DNA of 64,000 nucleotides from Leuctra nigra (taxonomy: Eukaryota > Arthropoda > Insecta > Plecoptera > Leuctridae), in assembly GCA_934045905.1 (NCBI GenBank), contig OW203771.1:19023701-19087700 (forward strand), written 5' to 3'. Position 1 is the first letter of the stretch. Each line of letters opens with the position of its first letter. Position numbers and translations under genes: made by a program. This document shows, piece after piece, positions 34,318-45,440 of the stretch. The notes below the pieces were generated by a model. It had not been told where the DNA came from. It ran no database searches and worked only from the letters and a program-made list of their open reading frames with translations.

Positions 34318-36140
34318 TCAATCAGACCATCCGCTGCGGCAACGGCGCTGTCCTCACAGTGCAGGGCAACCACTTCAGAGAACACGCCAAGCTCGTGGGA
34401 CAGGCCTGGACCAATCGCATCACTCAGAAGTTCATCGTGATTCCAGTGTCATCGTGATCAATCAGACCATCCGCTGCGGCAACGGCGCTGTCCTCACAGT
34501 GCAGGGCAACCACTTCAGAGAACACGCCAAGCTCGTGGGACAAGCCTGGACCAATTGCATCACGCAGAAGTTCATCGTGATTCCAGTGTCATCGTGATCA
34601 ATCAGACCATCCGCTGCGGCAACGGCGCTGTTCTCACAGTGCAGGGCAACCAGTTCAGAGAACACGCCAAGCTCGTGGGACAGGCCTGGACCATTCGCAT
34701 CACTCAGAAGTTCATCGTGATTCCAGTGTCATCGTGATCAATCAGACCATCCGCTGCGGCAACGGCGCTGTCCTCACAGTGCAGGGCAACCACTTCAGAG
34801 AACACGCCAAGCTCGTGGGACAGGCCTGGACCAATCGCATCACTCAGAAGTTCATCGTGATTCCAGTGTCATCGTGATCAATCAGACCATCCGCTGCGGC
34901 AACGGCGCTGTCCTCACAGTGCAGGGCAACCACTTCAGAGAACACGCCAAGCTTGTGGGACAGGCCTGGACCAATTGCATCACGCAGAAGTTCATCGTGA
35001 TTCCAGTGTCATCGTGATCAATCAGACCATCCGCTGCGGCAACGGCGCTGTCCTCACAGTGCAGGGCAACCACTTCAGAGAACACGCCAAGCTCGTGGGA
35101 CAGGCCTGGACCAATCCCATCACTCAGAAGTTCATCGTGATTCCAGTGTCATCGTGATCAATCAGACCATCCGCTGCGGCAACGGCGCTGTCCTCACAGT
35201 GCAGGGCAACCACTTCAGAGAACACGCCAAGCTTGTGGGACAGGCCTGGACCAATTGCATCACGCAGAAGTTCATCGTGATTCCAGTGTCATCGTGATCA
35301 ATCAGACCATCCGCTGCGGCAACGGCGCTGTCCTCACAGTGCAGGGCAACCACTTCAGAGAACACGCCAAGCTTGTGGGACAGGCCTGGACCAATTGCAT
35401 CACGCAGAAGTTCATCGTGATTCCAGTGTCATCGTGATCAATCAGACCATTCGCTGCGGCAACGGCGCTGTCCTCACAGTGCAGGGCAACCACTTCAGAG
35501 AACACGCCAAGCTTGTGGGACAGGCCTGGACCAATCGCATCACTCAGAAGTTCATCGTGATTCCAGTGTCATCGTGATCAATCAGACCATCCGCTGCGGC
35601 AACGGCGCTGTCCTCACAGTGCAGGGCAACCACTTCAGAGAACACGCCAAGCTCGTGGGACAGGCCTGGACCAATTGCATCACGCAGAAGTTCATCGTGA
35701 TTCCAGTGTCATCGTGATCAATCAGACCATCCGCTGCGGCAACGGCGCTGTCCTCACAGTGCAGGGCAACCACTTCAGAGAACACGCCAAGCTCGTGGGA
35801 CAGGCCTGGACCAATCGCATCACTCAGAAGTTCATCGTGATTCCAGTGTCATCGTGATCAATCAGACCATCCGCTGCGGCAACGGCGCTGTCCTCACAGT
35901 GCAGGGCAACCACTTCAGAGAACACGCCAAGCTCGTGGGACAGGCCTGGACCAATCGCATCACTCAGAAGTTCATCGTGATTCCAGTGTCATCGTGATCA
36001 ATCAGACCATCCGCTGCGGCAACGGCGCTGTCCTCACAGTGCAGGGCAACCACTTCAGAGAACACGCCAAGCTCGTGGGACAAGCCTGGACCAATTGCAT
36101 CACGCAGAAGTTCATCGTGATTCCAGTGTCATCGTGATCA
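34181..36140 (+). repeat. Fourteen 140-bp tandem copies of a lectin exon tail
   Basis: Starts of atcagaccat(c/t)cg at 34181 and then every 140 bp to 36001; the array spans exactly 1960 bp. Unit 1 is the genuine C-terminal lobe of lectin gene 3, ending VIPVSS-stop. The others repeat it at about 97-99% identity. Because 140 is not a multiple of three and every unit carries the stop, the copies cannot simply lengthen the protein. Two main unit types occur: ccaattgcatcacgc (units 3, 6, 8, 9, 11, 14) and ccaatcgcatcactc (2, 5, 10, 12, 13), with single variants at 1, 4 and 7. The short open frames on both strands here are products of the repeat. Confidence 0.97.
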
Positions 36141-36227
36141 ACACAAACATTGTTATCGTCTTCGCTTCTTCGATTATAAGTTTGGCAGTTTGATATTTAC
36201 ACATTTTAAAAATCATTAGGACACAAA

Positions 36228-37127
36228 CTTTTTTGAGCGAGCGAAGCGAGCGTCTCCATTTGGCTCTTTTGGCACGGACCTCTGTTTTTTTTTTTGTTTG
36301 TTTTTTTTTTTTTCTGTTACTGACGATATACAGGTCAGAGTTTTTCTTCGATCGAGCTGAAATTTTGCACACATGTACGTAACATTTCTGATTGTTGCAG
36401 ACCCTAATTTTTTTGAAATCCATTGATTGGTTCAAATTTAAAAAAAATTAACTTTCGATTGGTTGTTTTGATCAAATTGAAATTTTGACAAGTCATTACC
36501 CCCAACATTGTACCCAATCAAACAAAGTTTCAGCCAAATCCTCCCATTGGTTAAAATTTAAAACCATCTTTCCTGTGTTTTTAGAAATTTAAACTATAAC
36601 CGATTGAACGATCAACTTATAACTTCGCATGATGGTTGGGTCCAACATTATCTGCATTTTTGACAATTTTCATACTAATCTGTGTTTAAATCCAAACGTT
36701 ATTGACATTTTACGGACTATTAGCGTGTTGGCTGTCAAATTCACGGCGACTTCGACTCTTCAGTTCAAGGCAAGGTAGTTAGAGCAGAAACTTTCAAACG
36801 CAAATGAAACTGATAATGACCGTTCAACAGTCGATCTGATATTGTGTAGACACACTTATATCATATGAGTGGTCTCAGGTATATTTTTTGAAGGAGATCC
36901 TGTGATTTTTGAAAATTAACACGGAACAGTTCAATCATAAAGGTTCAATTGATCAACTTAAAGCTTTGCATGGTTATTTGGACCAATATTTTAGGAATGT
37001 TTTGAGATTTCTATACAAATCTGTGGCGAAATTTTAGAATTATTGGCTTTTAATGACATTTTCGATAGACAGAATTTCGGTTCGAGGTGTTGCGCGTATC
37101 CGTGCTCGCTCATCAACGCGTTACTCA
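36228..37127. mobile_element. Dispersed CGCGTTGATGAGCGAGC-family copy, reverse orientation
   Basis: Begins ttttgagcgagcgaagcg, has a poly-T tract, and ends gtgctcgctcatcaacgcg; reverse complement of the 52897-53833 copy. Interior built of diverged 150-220 bp sub-repeats (accaatattgtc, gatcaactt). Confidence 0.8.
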
Positions 37128-37553
37128 GATTCATTGGTTAAAATTTAAATAAATATCTCCTGATAGGCTGAAAAATGAAAACGGTCTTCGATAATTCTGA
37201 TCAAACTCATATTTTGCATGATCATTAAGACCAATATTGTCTCTTATTTTACAAAATTTCATCCCAATCAGTTAAGAACGTATGAAGTTATTTACATTTT
37301 TAATATCTGTCAGTAATGAAGTATCGAAATGAATGTTTTCCAGTGCCAATTGAAAATTGATTCTGATTTGCTTTATGAACCAGGTGCTTAGATGCTATTT
37401 TAAAGTTTCGATGAAAAGCATACACTTTTAAGTTGATATCATAATCAATTCCATATGGATGTATATGTTTTCTGTGCGTTGTGTACGCATTTCCGGTTCG
37501 AGAATTTGCACGTACCCGTGCTCGCTCATCAACGCGTTACACTGAGCGTTTTC
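37128..37553. mobile_element. Second, partial copy of the same family in tandem
   Basis: Repeats internal sequence of the preceding element and ends in the same terminal motif plus actgagcgttttcctag. It is a head-to-tail partial copy. The remaining 37554-38602 is AT-rich, with a short inverted motif (ggaaggcttcatcagggaat / attccctgatgaagccttcc) at about 37591 and 37753. Confidence 0.65.
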
Positions 37554-38602
37554 CTAGTATTTTACAATTGTTTCAATATTTCTCATTCGTTCGGAAGGCT
37601 TCATCAGGGAATTACAAAATAAATAATTGATACTTTGAATATTGAAATGGAAACGAAATATTTTTTTTTCGCTTATTCACCTATTTTTCACTTATTTTCA
37701 CACCTATTTGTTTTTTTATTTCACTATTCAAATCATCAATTTATAATTTTTTCATTCCCTGATGAAGCCTTCCGAAGGAAGGAGAAATATTTGAGCGTTT
37801 TTGTAAAATAAAAAGTTTGTGAATAATTGTCATAATGATTTTTAATGTATTAGGTAAAAACAAACAATGAAGTTTCATCTTTTCATCTCCTTTCATATGT
37901 ATTGATTTTGATATGTTTTTTAGTTTTATAAACCTATTTATGTGAATGGAATTGTGACTAATAAATAAAATATGAATAAATAATCTAATGTCTCCAAGCA
38001 CTCCGAAGAGATTTTATTGAGGCCTTACCAGTACTCAATAATACAACTGGCCGGTCTCAGCATTGACAAAAATCCACAAACAAAATTGAAAGATACCTAT
38101 TATAACAAATCGTAAGGCAATACTTTTTTGCTAGTTGTATGGTATATGTTCGAGGTATATTAAAGATACCTATGCGTATCTAGAAACCTTGCGGTATGGT
38201 TTCATAAATCATATGAATTACAAATAAATGTAATTCCTATGACGATCCAGAATCCATATCACATTCACTCTGATACTTTTAATTATGATGCATAATGATT
38301 TAATTAGATTGATCAATTTATAAGTCAATTACATTTAGTACTTTGGGTGTTGTTTTTTTAATAAATTTATCAAAATACTTATAACTTAAAACTCATTATT
38401 CGATATGAAAAACTACAATATTTCGCTTAATTTCGCTAAACTTCTCAAGGTAATAAAAATTGGTTCCTATATTATAGTTTTTTATGTGACTTTACTAATG
38501 CTGATCCAATAAAAAGTTTTTAATGCATCAACCGAATTTTGATATTCGTGTAATTGGAGAAGAGTCGTCATTCAGTAGACGAGGAACGAAGAGGCAACTA
38601 TC

Positions 38603-41600
38603 ATGGCGTTCTTCAGAGAGAGATATCAACAAGTGATAGACATTATCAATGATAATGACATGGATAGCTGGTGGCTTACGGAGACAGTGCTCTATAAGTT
38701 AGGTAAGCATTCAGATGATGCACAAAATAACATTATCAAGCTCTAACAGTAGCATATTTCTTGAAGTCAACAATAGCCCATTGATGTATTTTCTTACAAA
38801 TTATCTGATGTCATAATCATAAATAAGATCGAATGAAGGAAGTATTAACCCCTTCAAGAATCATTGCAGTCGTAAAGTGGGTAGGTAACTCTGCAATTCA
38901 AATTGGGAAACTCAAATCAGTAGTTTTCAATTTCTTAAGGGGAATGTGCTGTGAAAATTTGCCAATTTTCAAATTTTTCGTTTTTTTTACCATTATTTAG
39001 ATTAAATTGTTAATTACATTATGTCAAAATTTGGAATTTTTAAGCCTTTTATTTATGTTGTAAATTTTTTTTTGCATGTTTGTAGTATATAGCTTTGAAT
39101 ATAGTTAAAGTTTGAATGCTGTTATCTCCGGAACTATTTTTCTTCACATTGACTGTTGTAATTTCCTACTTCTTTTTAATGATTCAACTTAGAAGGCTGA
39201 TTTTTTTTTTGGTGAGTGTAGTTATTTGTGATGAACAAAAATTGGAATTTTTATTGTTTATAAAATGAATACATCTAATTAAAATAATTAGGTAAAGTGT
39301 TAATTACCAATAAAAAGTGTAAAAAATTGTTTTTTATTTTTTATTTATTTTTGCAAACTAAAGTATTACATTAAAGTAAATTTGGAACGCCAACTTCATT
39401 AACCCAATCATTTGTGAACATAAAAATAAAAAAATTAACAATGTAGGTCAAGGAATAAAAACGTAGTAGGGATTTATCGTAATACATCTTTTAATAACTA
39501 ATTAATTAATAAAAAATTGAAGAAATTAAAAAATATTTTTTTTTGTATTTTTTTTAATTAGTTTTAGGCAACTCTTGATATCTTCTCAAAATTTCAATAT
39601 TGTATTACCTAAATTCATAGAGATAGAAATTTCACAGCATATTCCCCTTAAGTATATTTCTCTCTAGTCTGAAAGTAGAAAAAGATCTAAATCGTCGCAA
39701 TTCTTGATTTAGAATTTTATCTATTTTTCCAACTGAAATTGTACAATTTGAGATGAATTTCTATAAAGGTCATATATCAACAGACAAATTGCTGTTTAGG
39801 ACCATGATTATGAAAAAACATTATAAGATAACCTCAAATATTGAGAGTGACGAAACACTCAAATTTTGAATGTGACCATTTTCAGTTTTGAAGATTCGAA
39901 AATTTGAATTGCCCAACTTGAATTGTATGTACAGAGTTTCAACCCATCTGAAAAAGATATGTGATGCGATCTGTGAGAAGGGACCTGTGGGTGAAAGAGT
40001 TAGTTTGCTGCAAAATGAAATTATGTGTTAAAATGGCTATTTCATCGATTTTTTTATTATGGCTCTATCTGCTAAATAGTCGTGTTTTCTTCAATCTCTG
40101 TAAATACAAATACTAAAAAAAAATCTAAAAAAAAATTGTTTTATTTTAAACAAATTTTTTCTGCTTTGTAAGATTTTAAATAATAAAATTTAAAAATATA
40201 TACTTTTTTTTATCAGAATTCATTTTTTTTTATTTATTCCTCATTTTTTACTCTTTCCAAAGAGCTAAAAAGCTGGAAATCACTATCCTTCACCCACAGG
40301 TCCCTATTCACAGATCGCATCACATAAAGCTTTATGCATGTTTCTCATACTTGTGTTACTTCCTATCATAAGTTATTTGTTTTCAGGTTTATGGAGCAAA
40401 GACAAAAGTTCAAGAAAGTTCACTTTTCCCGTGAGAATTCTCTGTTTGTCGACGCCTCTAATGATATTATCTCTGGTGGGCGGTGTCTCTATGTACCAGA
40501 CCGACATTACAGAAATGTTGTTAGCACTTATGCTGTCCCTGTTTTTCACGCTAGAGCTAATCTGCATCTTTACTATTGCAAACAATCAACCAACATTTCA
40601 GTGCATCATTAAGAGCCTGAACAAAATGAGAAAACAAGAACTTAACTTTGATAAAACAACTGAAAAGTTAGTTCACAAAAATGAGAGAATGGCAAAAAAT
40701 ATGTCTTTAATGATAATCGTCTCTGCATTTATATTTTTGTTCATAATGCAAATTGTTTTACTTCCCATTTGTCTTCATGAAAGAGAGTTGCTACATAAGT
40801 AAGTCCTTTTTCACTTAGATACAATATTTTCTTATTTGTTTCTAATATCGAATGGCGCATGCACGACCGTAGGATTATGCCAGGGGGTGGCATACAAACT
40901 TCATAGAAAAAGTCCGGTATTTAACGGAGTTTGGGAATTCATTCATAATAAATACAAGGATCATATTTTTTGATTTTTTTAAATTGCAAATGTTAATGTA
41001 GGTATTACAGGTAAAAAATAACATTTTTAGAAATTATTTTTGACCAAATGAAATAAGAACAATCCATAACCAGGACCTGGAATTCCAGGACCAGGAATAT
41101 CAAGTTCTCTGTGCAAGAGCTAATTCATAAAATCTTTCATAATAATAATAAAAATAAAAAAAACGGATTCCGCAACTAATATTATTATTTCATTATTGGT
41201 TTTTTATTTTTTTATTTTATTTCTGCATTTTTTTTGACATAATGTCATAATATGAGCGAAAACTATGTCGAATCTTAGTTGTTGAGTGTAAGTTGCTCAA
41301 AATGAAAAACTGCAATTCTCAACGAGTTGAAAGCAAAGTTGAGAATTGCAGTTTTTCCACACACCAAACGAAAGCTAGATTCTTACTTTACCTGCCACAT
41401 CATATTGTCATATTGATGTCAGCTTCACACGTAATATGTTACATGAGATGTTTGTTAACAAAGCCTGAAAGTCGTAAGAACAATCGACGAATTTTAAAAC
41501 TGAATTGTGGGAGTTTAAGAAACTATCAAATACCGGGCACAACATCCAAAACCGGGATTTTACCATACATCAGGGGTCGGCAACCTTTTTAGGTCGAAGA

Positions 41601-44242
41601 ATTTCCCAAAATTTAATAAATTAGATAATAATGGGAGCCGCTGTAGAGTCAATCAAATATAATACAACGAAAATATTAAATTGAATTACTAGTTTATTTT
41701 AATATTTTGACGAAACCCCCCCAACAGTTGTTGCCCCGCAGGGCGTTTTTTAAAAAATATTTTAACAATATAAACGTGATTTTGGTACTCAAAATGAACA
41801 AACTGAATCAAATAACCCTTTAACTTTTGTCCCGCAGGGCGGTTTTTTAGAATTTTAACAATTTAAAAGTGATTCTGGGACTCCAAATTGAAGAAACTGA
41901 ATCAATAACCCTCCAATTGTTGCCCCGCATGGCGCTGTTTTAAGAATTTCAACAATTTAAAAGTGATACTCAGACTCTAAAATGAACCAACTTAATCAAA
42001 TAACCTTCCAATTGTTGCCCCGCAGGGCGTTTTTTTTTTAATTTTCAAATTTTTCGATTCCAGATTTGTATTTAAATTATAAAGAGCCATTCACGAACCA
42101 CCGTAGGTTGCCGACCCCTGCCATACATCAACACAAATAATTACATTGCAGGTTATGGACGCCTTATGACCAAACCAAATCGCCCTTGTTCGAGTTTACT
42201 CTTCTTTTATTTACATCTACGGAGACTGCCCTACTTATAATATGTTATACTGTAGCAATTAATTACAGTACAACTTTCTTCATCCATGTGATCGCTCAGT
42301 GGAAGATACTGAGACACAAACTGAGCCACTTGCCTCAACGAGCAAGAGCAAACATTCGACTTGAAGCTATTCTTACTCGAGCTGCTGGTAAGTGGATGAA
42401 AGCAGCGGGAGTTGGAAGAAATCCTCGCAAAGTGAAGCGAAAGATTTGGTCAAGAAGTTCGCTGTTACTTGGGTTGGGCAGAGATTGCTCTGTGACCTTG
42501 GACTCTCGCAGCCAAGACATTGTGGACAATCAGGCAGATGAGTTGCCTATTGAGAGCGCCTGGTGGAGAAAAGAAGCCAGTGCCGTTGTTTGGCAAGAGA
42601 AAAGGAAGAAAAGGTTTGACCTTGAAATGCAACGCCTCCTTGGTGATTGTGTCAAACATCATCAAGATCTGTTGGAGTGAGTCCTTGGTCTTTTAAGGTC
42701 AATGCACGATTGACGCGGACGGACGAAGCGGGCGGAAATACTTGATAGGCAAAATCCAGCTCTTTACGTCCACGTTGTCCGTCGGCGTCAATTGAGTTTG
42801 GGCCTATACTCAGGTTCAAAAGTATCAATTATAATGTAATATTAAAACAATAGTTCAATATATAATTACAACTTTTCCTCCACACAGGGTTATGACTCTA
42901 CTCGAAACAGCTATCCAGCCAATCGCTCTAACATTTATTGTGATTTTCATGATAATCAGTACAGCTTGTATGTTGTATTCAACAGTGGTATGTATTGATC
43001 TCAACAACTCGATTAAAATACTTAAAATACATCACATTTTCAGAGAGATGCATATTCTTGTTGTGTTGTTGTTGACTAATTTTGAGGGACACTTTTGCGC
43101 CATTGATAGTTTCATACATGCCAGCCACTAGTCATTACTGTGAATGAATTTATTTGTTCAGTTTGCATTTGTTAATTGCACTGACGGTTAATAGAAGTAC
43201 ACAGTAACATTTAAGTCTCTCGCCAATCGAGTGGGTTTAATTTTTGAAGAGTGCTCAAAATATTAACAACGTGTGTGAGGAAATCTATCCTGATGAATGT
43301 GGGCCGACAGTCCGTCTTTCTTACCATTTTAGATGCATTCCTATGAGAGTGTAATGTACACTCAAACAAATAATAAACGGTACCTCGAAAGAAATTGATA
43401 TTCTGATAAAGGTTTGATGGCATCATCTTATGAAGTCTGTGCTAATGCATTATCTAACTCTAGTAGGTGAGCTCTGATTTCAATGATAATAACAAGGATT
43501 GATTGTCAAGAAACCTGACCAGCAGCCAATCCGTTTTGTGCAAAGTACCGTTTTTTATTGGTTTGCGTGTACCTCTTTGGTCAGAAAACAGCTGGCTTAC
43601 ACACAATTCATCTGACCTGTTCCGGATTACACACAGAAACCCAACAATGCAATACGGTGTTTGCGCTTGAGCAGTTAGATGACATTTTCGATATTTTTCA
43701 GTTGACAAGTCATGGAGGAGAAAGTATTGTAATAGAGTGTCTAGCTTTCAGTCTGCTTCTCTGCGCTTACGTGATCTTTTGGCTGTCACAGATAATCGTA
43801 GATGAGGTATGGACATTGTTTACCAAATGTATTTTCACTTCTAAGGACATCTTCAATAATCTTCCTTGTTTCCATAGAGCTCGCTGGTACGGGAGGCTGC
43901 GTATGATACACAGTGGTACGAAGCAACAGATGGGTTCAAGAGGTCAATCCGTATCATCATGTCACGTGCTAATCAACCTGTTGTACTCACAATCGCTGGA
44001 TTCGTACCTCAAACTATGGAGACGTTCGGGCATGTGAGTGTATTAGATCGGTTTTGTTATTTTGCTTTTCTTATGGAGTGGTATTCACTTCGGCTTCATA
44101 AATAGTAGGGCATCTTGAAGTAACATGTCTTTGTTTTGTCATAAACGTATGCCTGACTTCTTCAATACTAATTATGTGATATTCTTTCTAACAGATGACT
44201 TCTTTCATATACAAATGTTATAACATACTGAAGACCATTTAG
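38603..44242 (+). CDS. Odorant receptor OrB (insect 7tm_6 family)
   Basis: Seven exons: 38603-38702, 40387-40798, 42152-42676, 42888-42987, 43702-43806, 43878-44033 and 44195-44242, phases 1,2,2,0,0,0, encoding 481 residues. Exon lengths and phases equal those of OrC except exon 3 (9 nt longer). Hydrophobic segments include MLLALMLSLFFTLELIC (TM2), SLMIIVSAFIFLFIMQIVLL (TM3), ALTFIVIFMIIS (TM5) and VIECLAFSLLLCAYVIFW (TM6). The C-terminal signature is AAYDTQWY...IIMSRANQPVVLT, and the last exon ends YNILKTI. The loop between TM4 and TM5 is about 42 residues longer than in OrA and strongly basic. Introns 1 and 2 hold several MITEs. It probably works with Orco as a ligand-gated channel in sensory dendrites; its ligand is unknown. 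Confidence 0.93.
38939..39647. mobile_element. piggyBac-like MITE in OrB intron 1
   Basis: Ends ggggaatgtgctgtgaaaatt / aatttcacagcatattcccc are inverted repeats, flanked on both sides by TTAA (38935-38938 and 39648-39651), the piggyBac target sequence. The interior is AT-rich and non-coding. Confidence 0.75.
39958..40326. mobile_element. MITE in OrB intron 1
   Basis: Inverted ends tatgtgatgcgatctgtg and cacagatcgcatcacata, extended by ggacctgtgggtgaa / ttcacccacaggtcc. AT-rich interior. Ends about 60 bp before exon 2. Confidence 0.75.
41305..41356. repeat. Perfect 19-bp stem hairpin in OrB intron 2
   Basis: aaaaactgcaattctcaac (41305-41323) and its exact reverse complement (41338-41356) around a 14-nt loop. 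Confidence 0.8.
41571..42120. mobile_element. hAT MITE with internal tandem repeat in OrB intron 2
   Basis: Classic hAT ends CAGGGGTCGGCAACC / GGTTGCCGACCCCTG and a perfect 8-bp target duplication CCATACAT (41563-41570 and 42121-42128). Inside are four units of about 94 bp beginning ttgccccgcagggcg. It ends 31 bp before OrB exon 3, so it sits next to the branch-point region. Confidence 0.95.
43375..43560. mobile_element. ggtgagctctgatttc MITE, intact copy in OrB intron 4
   Basis: Intact relative of 20205-21012, with ends aaacggtacc and ggtacttt/taccgttttt. It holds a single gataataacaagg, the empty site for the hAT-like insertion at 20330. Confidence 0.65.
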
Positions 44243-44365
44243 ACTCTCTACAAAGAAATGATATCGTTTCGCTTCATCAAGAACAGTACTTTTAAAAGAT
44301 ATACAATAGTTTTAATAATGAAATAATCTTAGTTCTTTTGAACCTTCACAAACTTATTATTCCAA

Positions 44366-45178
44366 TAGAGTACTAGAGTGCCACGCCCACTAGGTACTTC
44401 CGGAGGCTTTTTCAAAACCCTCTTATGGAAAATAACATGGGGTCTTACTTTGATTGCTGGTCATTTGTAAAAGAAACAGAGTTAAGAAAATCCCAATACA
44501 CCACCATTAACTTCAATCGTTCATTTATAACATTATGTCGACACATCTCTTCAAATATATACCAGATTAAAACTGTTTAAGTTATTAAACAGCTCCAAAG
44601 TGCGACGTTGCAATCTACATCAATAATATATTGTAGCACGGCGCAGCGCGATGTCCTGGGAAGCGAGTTGGCAACTGCGACTTTACAAAAATGAAAAACA
44701 AATGAAACAATTTTCAACAATGATGCCAGACCTTGCATGTCAATTTTCGATTGTTGACGAAAAGTAAACAAAACTGAAGTATTTCTGTGCTCCTCGAGTT
44801 TATACACTGAATCAAGTTCATATTATAGTTATTTTAATTTCAGGATACCATAAAACGAGATGTAATGAGCTGTTGAAATGTAGACTGACAGTTCATTGAA
44901 TTTACATCTTGCACAGGTGTACATTTTCGTGACGTCATACCCTGTGTAGTGTGTTGTTTAACTTGTAACAGTTGTACATTTGTATATATTTAAAGAGATG
45001 TGTCGACATAATATTATAAATGAAAGATTAAAGTTAATGGTGGTGCATTGCGATTATCTTAACTCTGTTTCGTTTACAAATGACCAGCAATCAAAGTAAG
45101 TCCCCATGTTATTTTCCATAAGAGGGTTTTGAAAAAGACTCCGGAAGTACCTAGTGGGCGTGGCACTCTAGTACTCTA
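44366..45178. mobile_element. Foldback element between OrB and OrC
   Basis: Arms of about 220 bp (agagtactagagtgccacg...aggtacttccggag...tgtcgacacatctctt) in inverted orientation. It interrupts OrB 3' flanking DNA that is uninterrupted in OrC (ttattcca...gaaaaac, about 52066), so it inserted after the duplication or was lost from OrC. TA flanks suggest a Tc1/mariner-type target. Confidence 0.85.
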
Positions 45179-45440
45179 TAGAAAAACAACATTATTTAAA
45201 TGATTATGGCTAAACTTTATCAGGCCATCAGCAATAGGTTCAAAACAGTTTTTTAGTGTTAGAAATTAAGTAAACCTAGACGATATTTTGTGACATTTAT
45301 CAATCATCTAATGAGTATGGGAAATATCAAGTGAGCATTAATATTTTAATCAATACATTGTTCGTGAATTCTTGCTATGATATTCGTGTATTCGTGTAAG
45401 AGTCGTCATTCAGCATGCGTGGAACGAAGAGGCAGCAATC

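Noticed and set aside
34182..35857. Many overlapping 60-67-codon open frames on both strands
   Set aside because: They repeat with the 140-bp array and only reflect its sequence; just the first unit belongs to a supported gene.
34181..36140. CRISPR-like regular repeat
   Set aside because: Units are head-to-tail with no variable spacers, in an insect genome, and derive from an exon.
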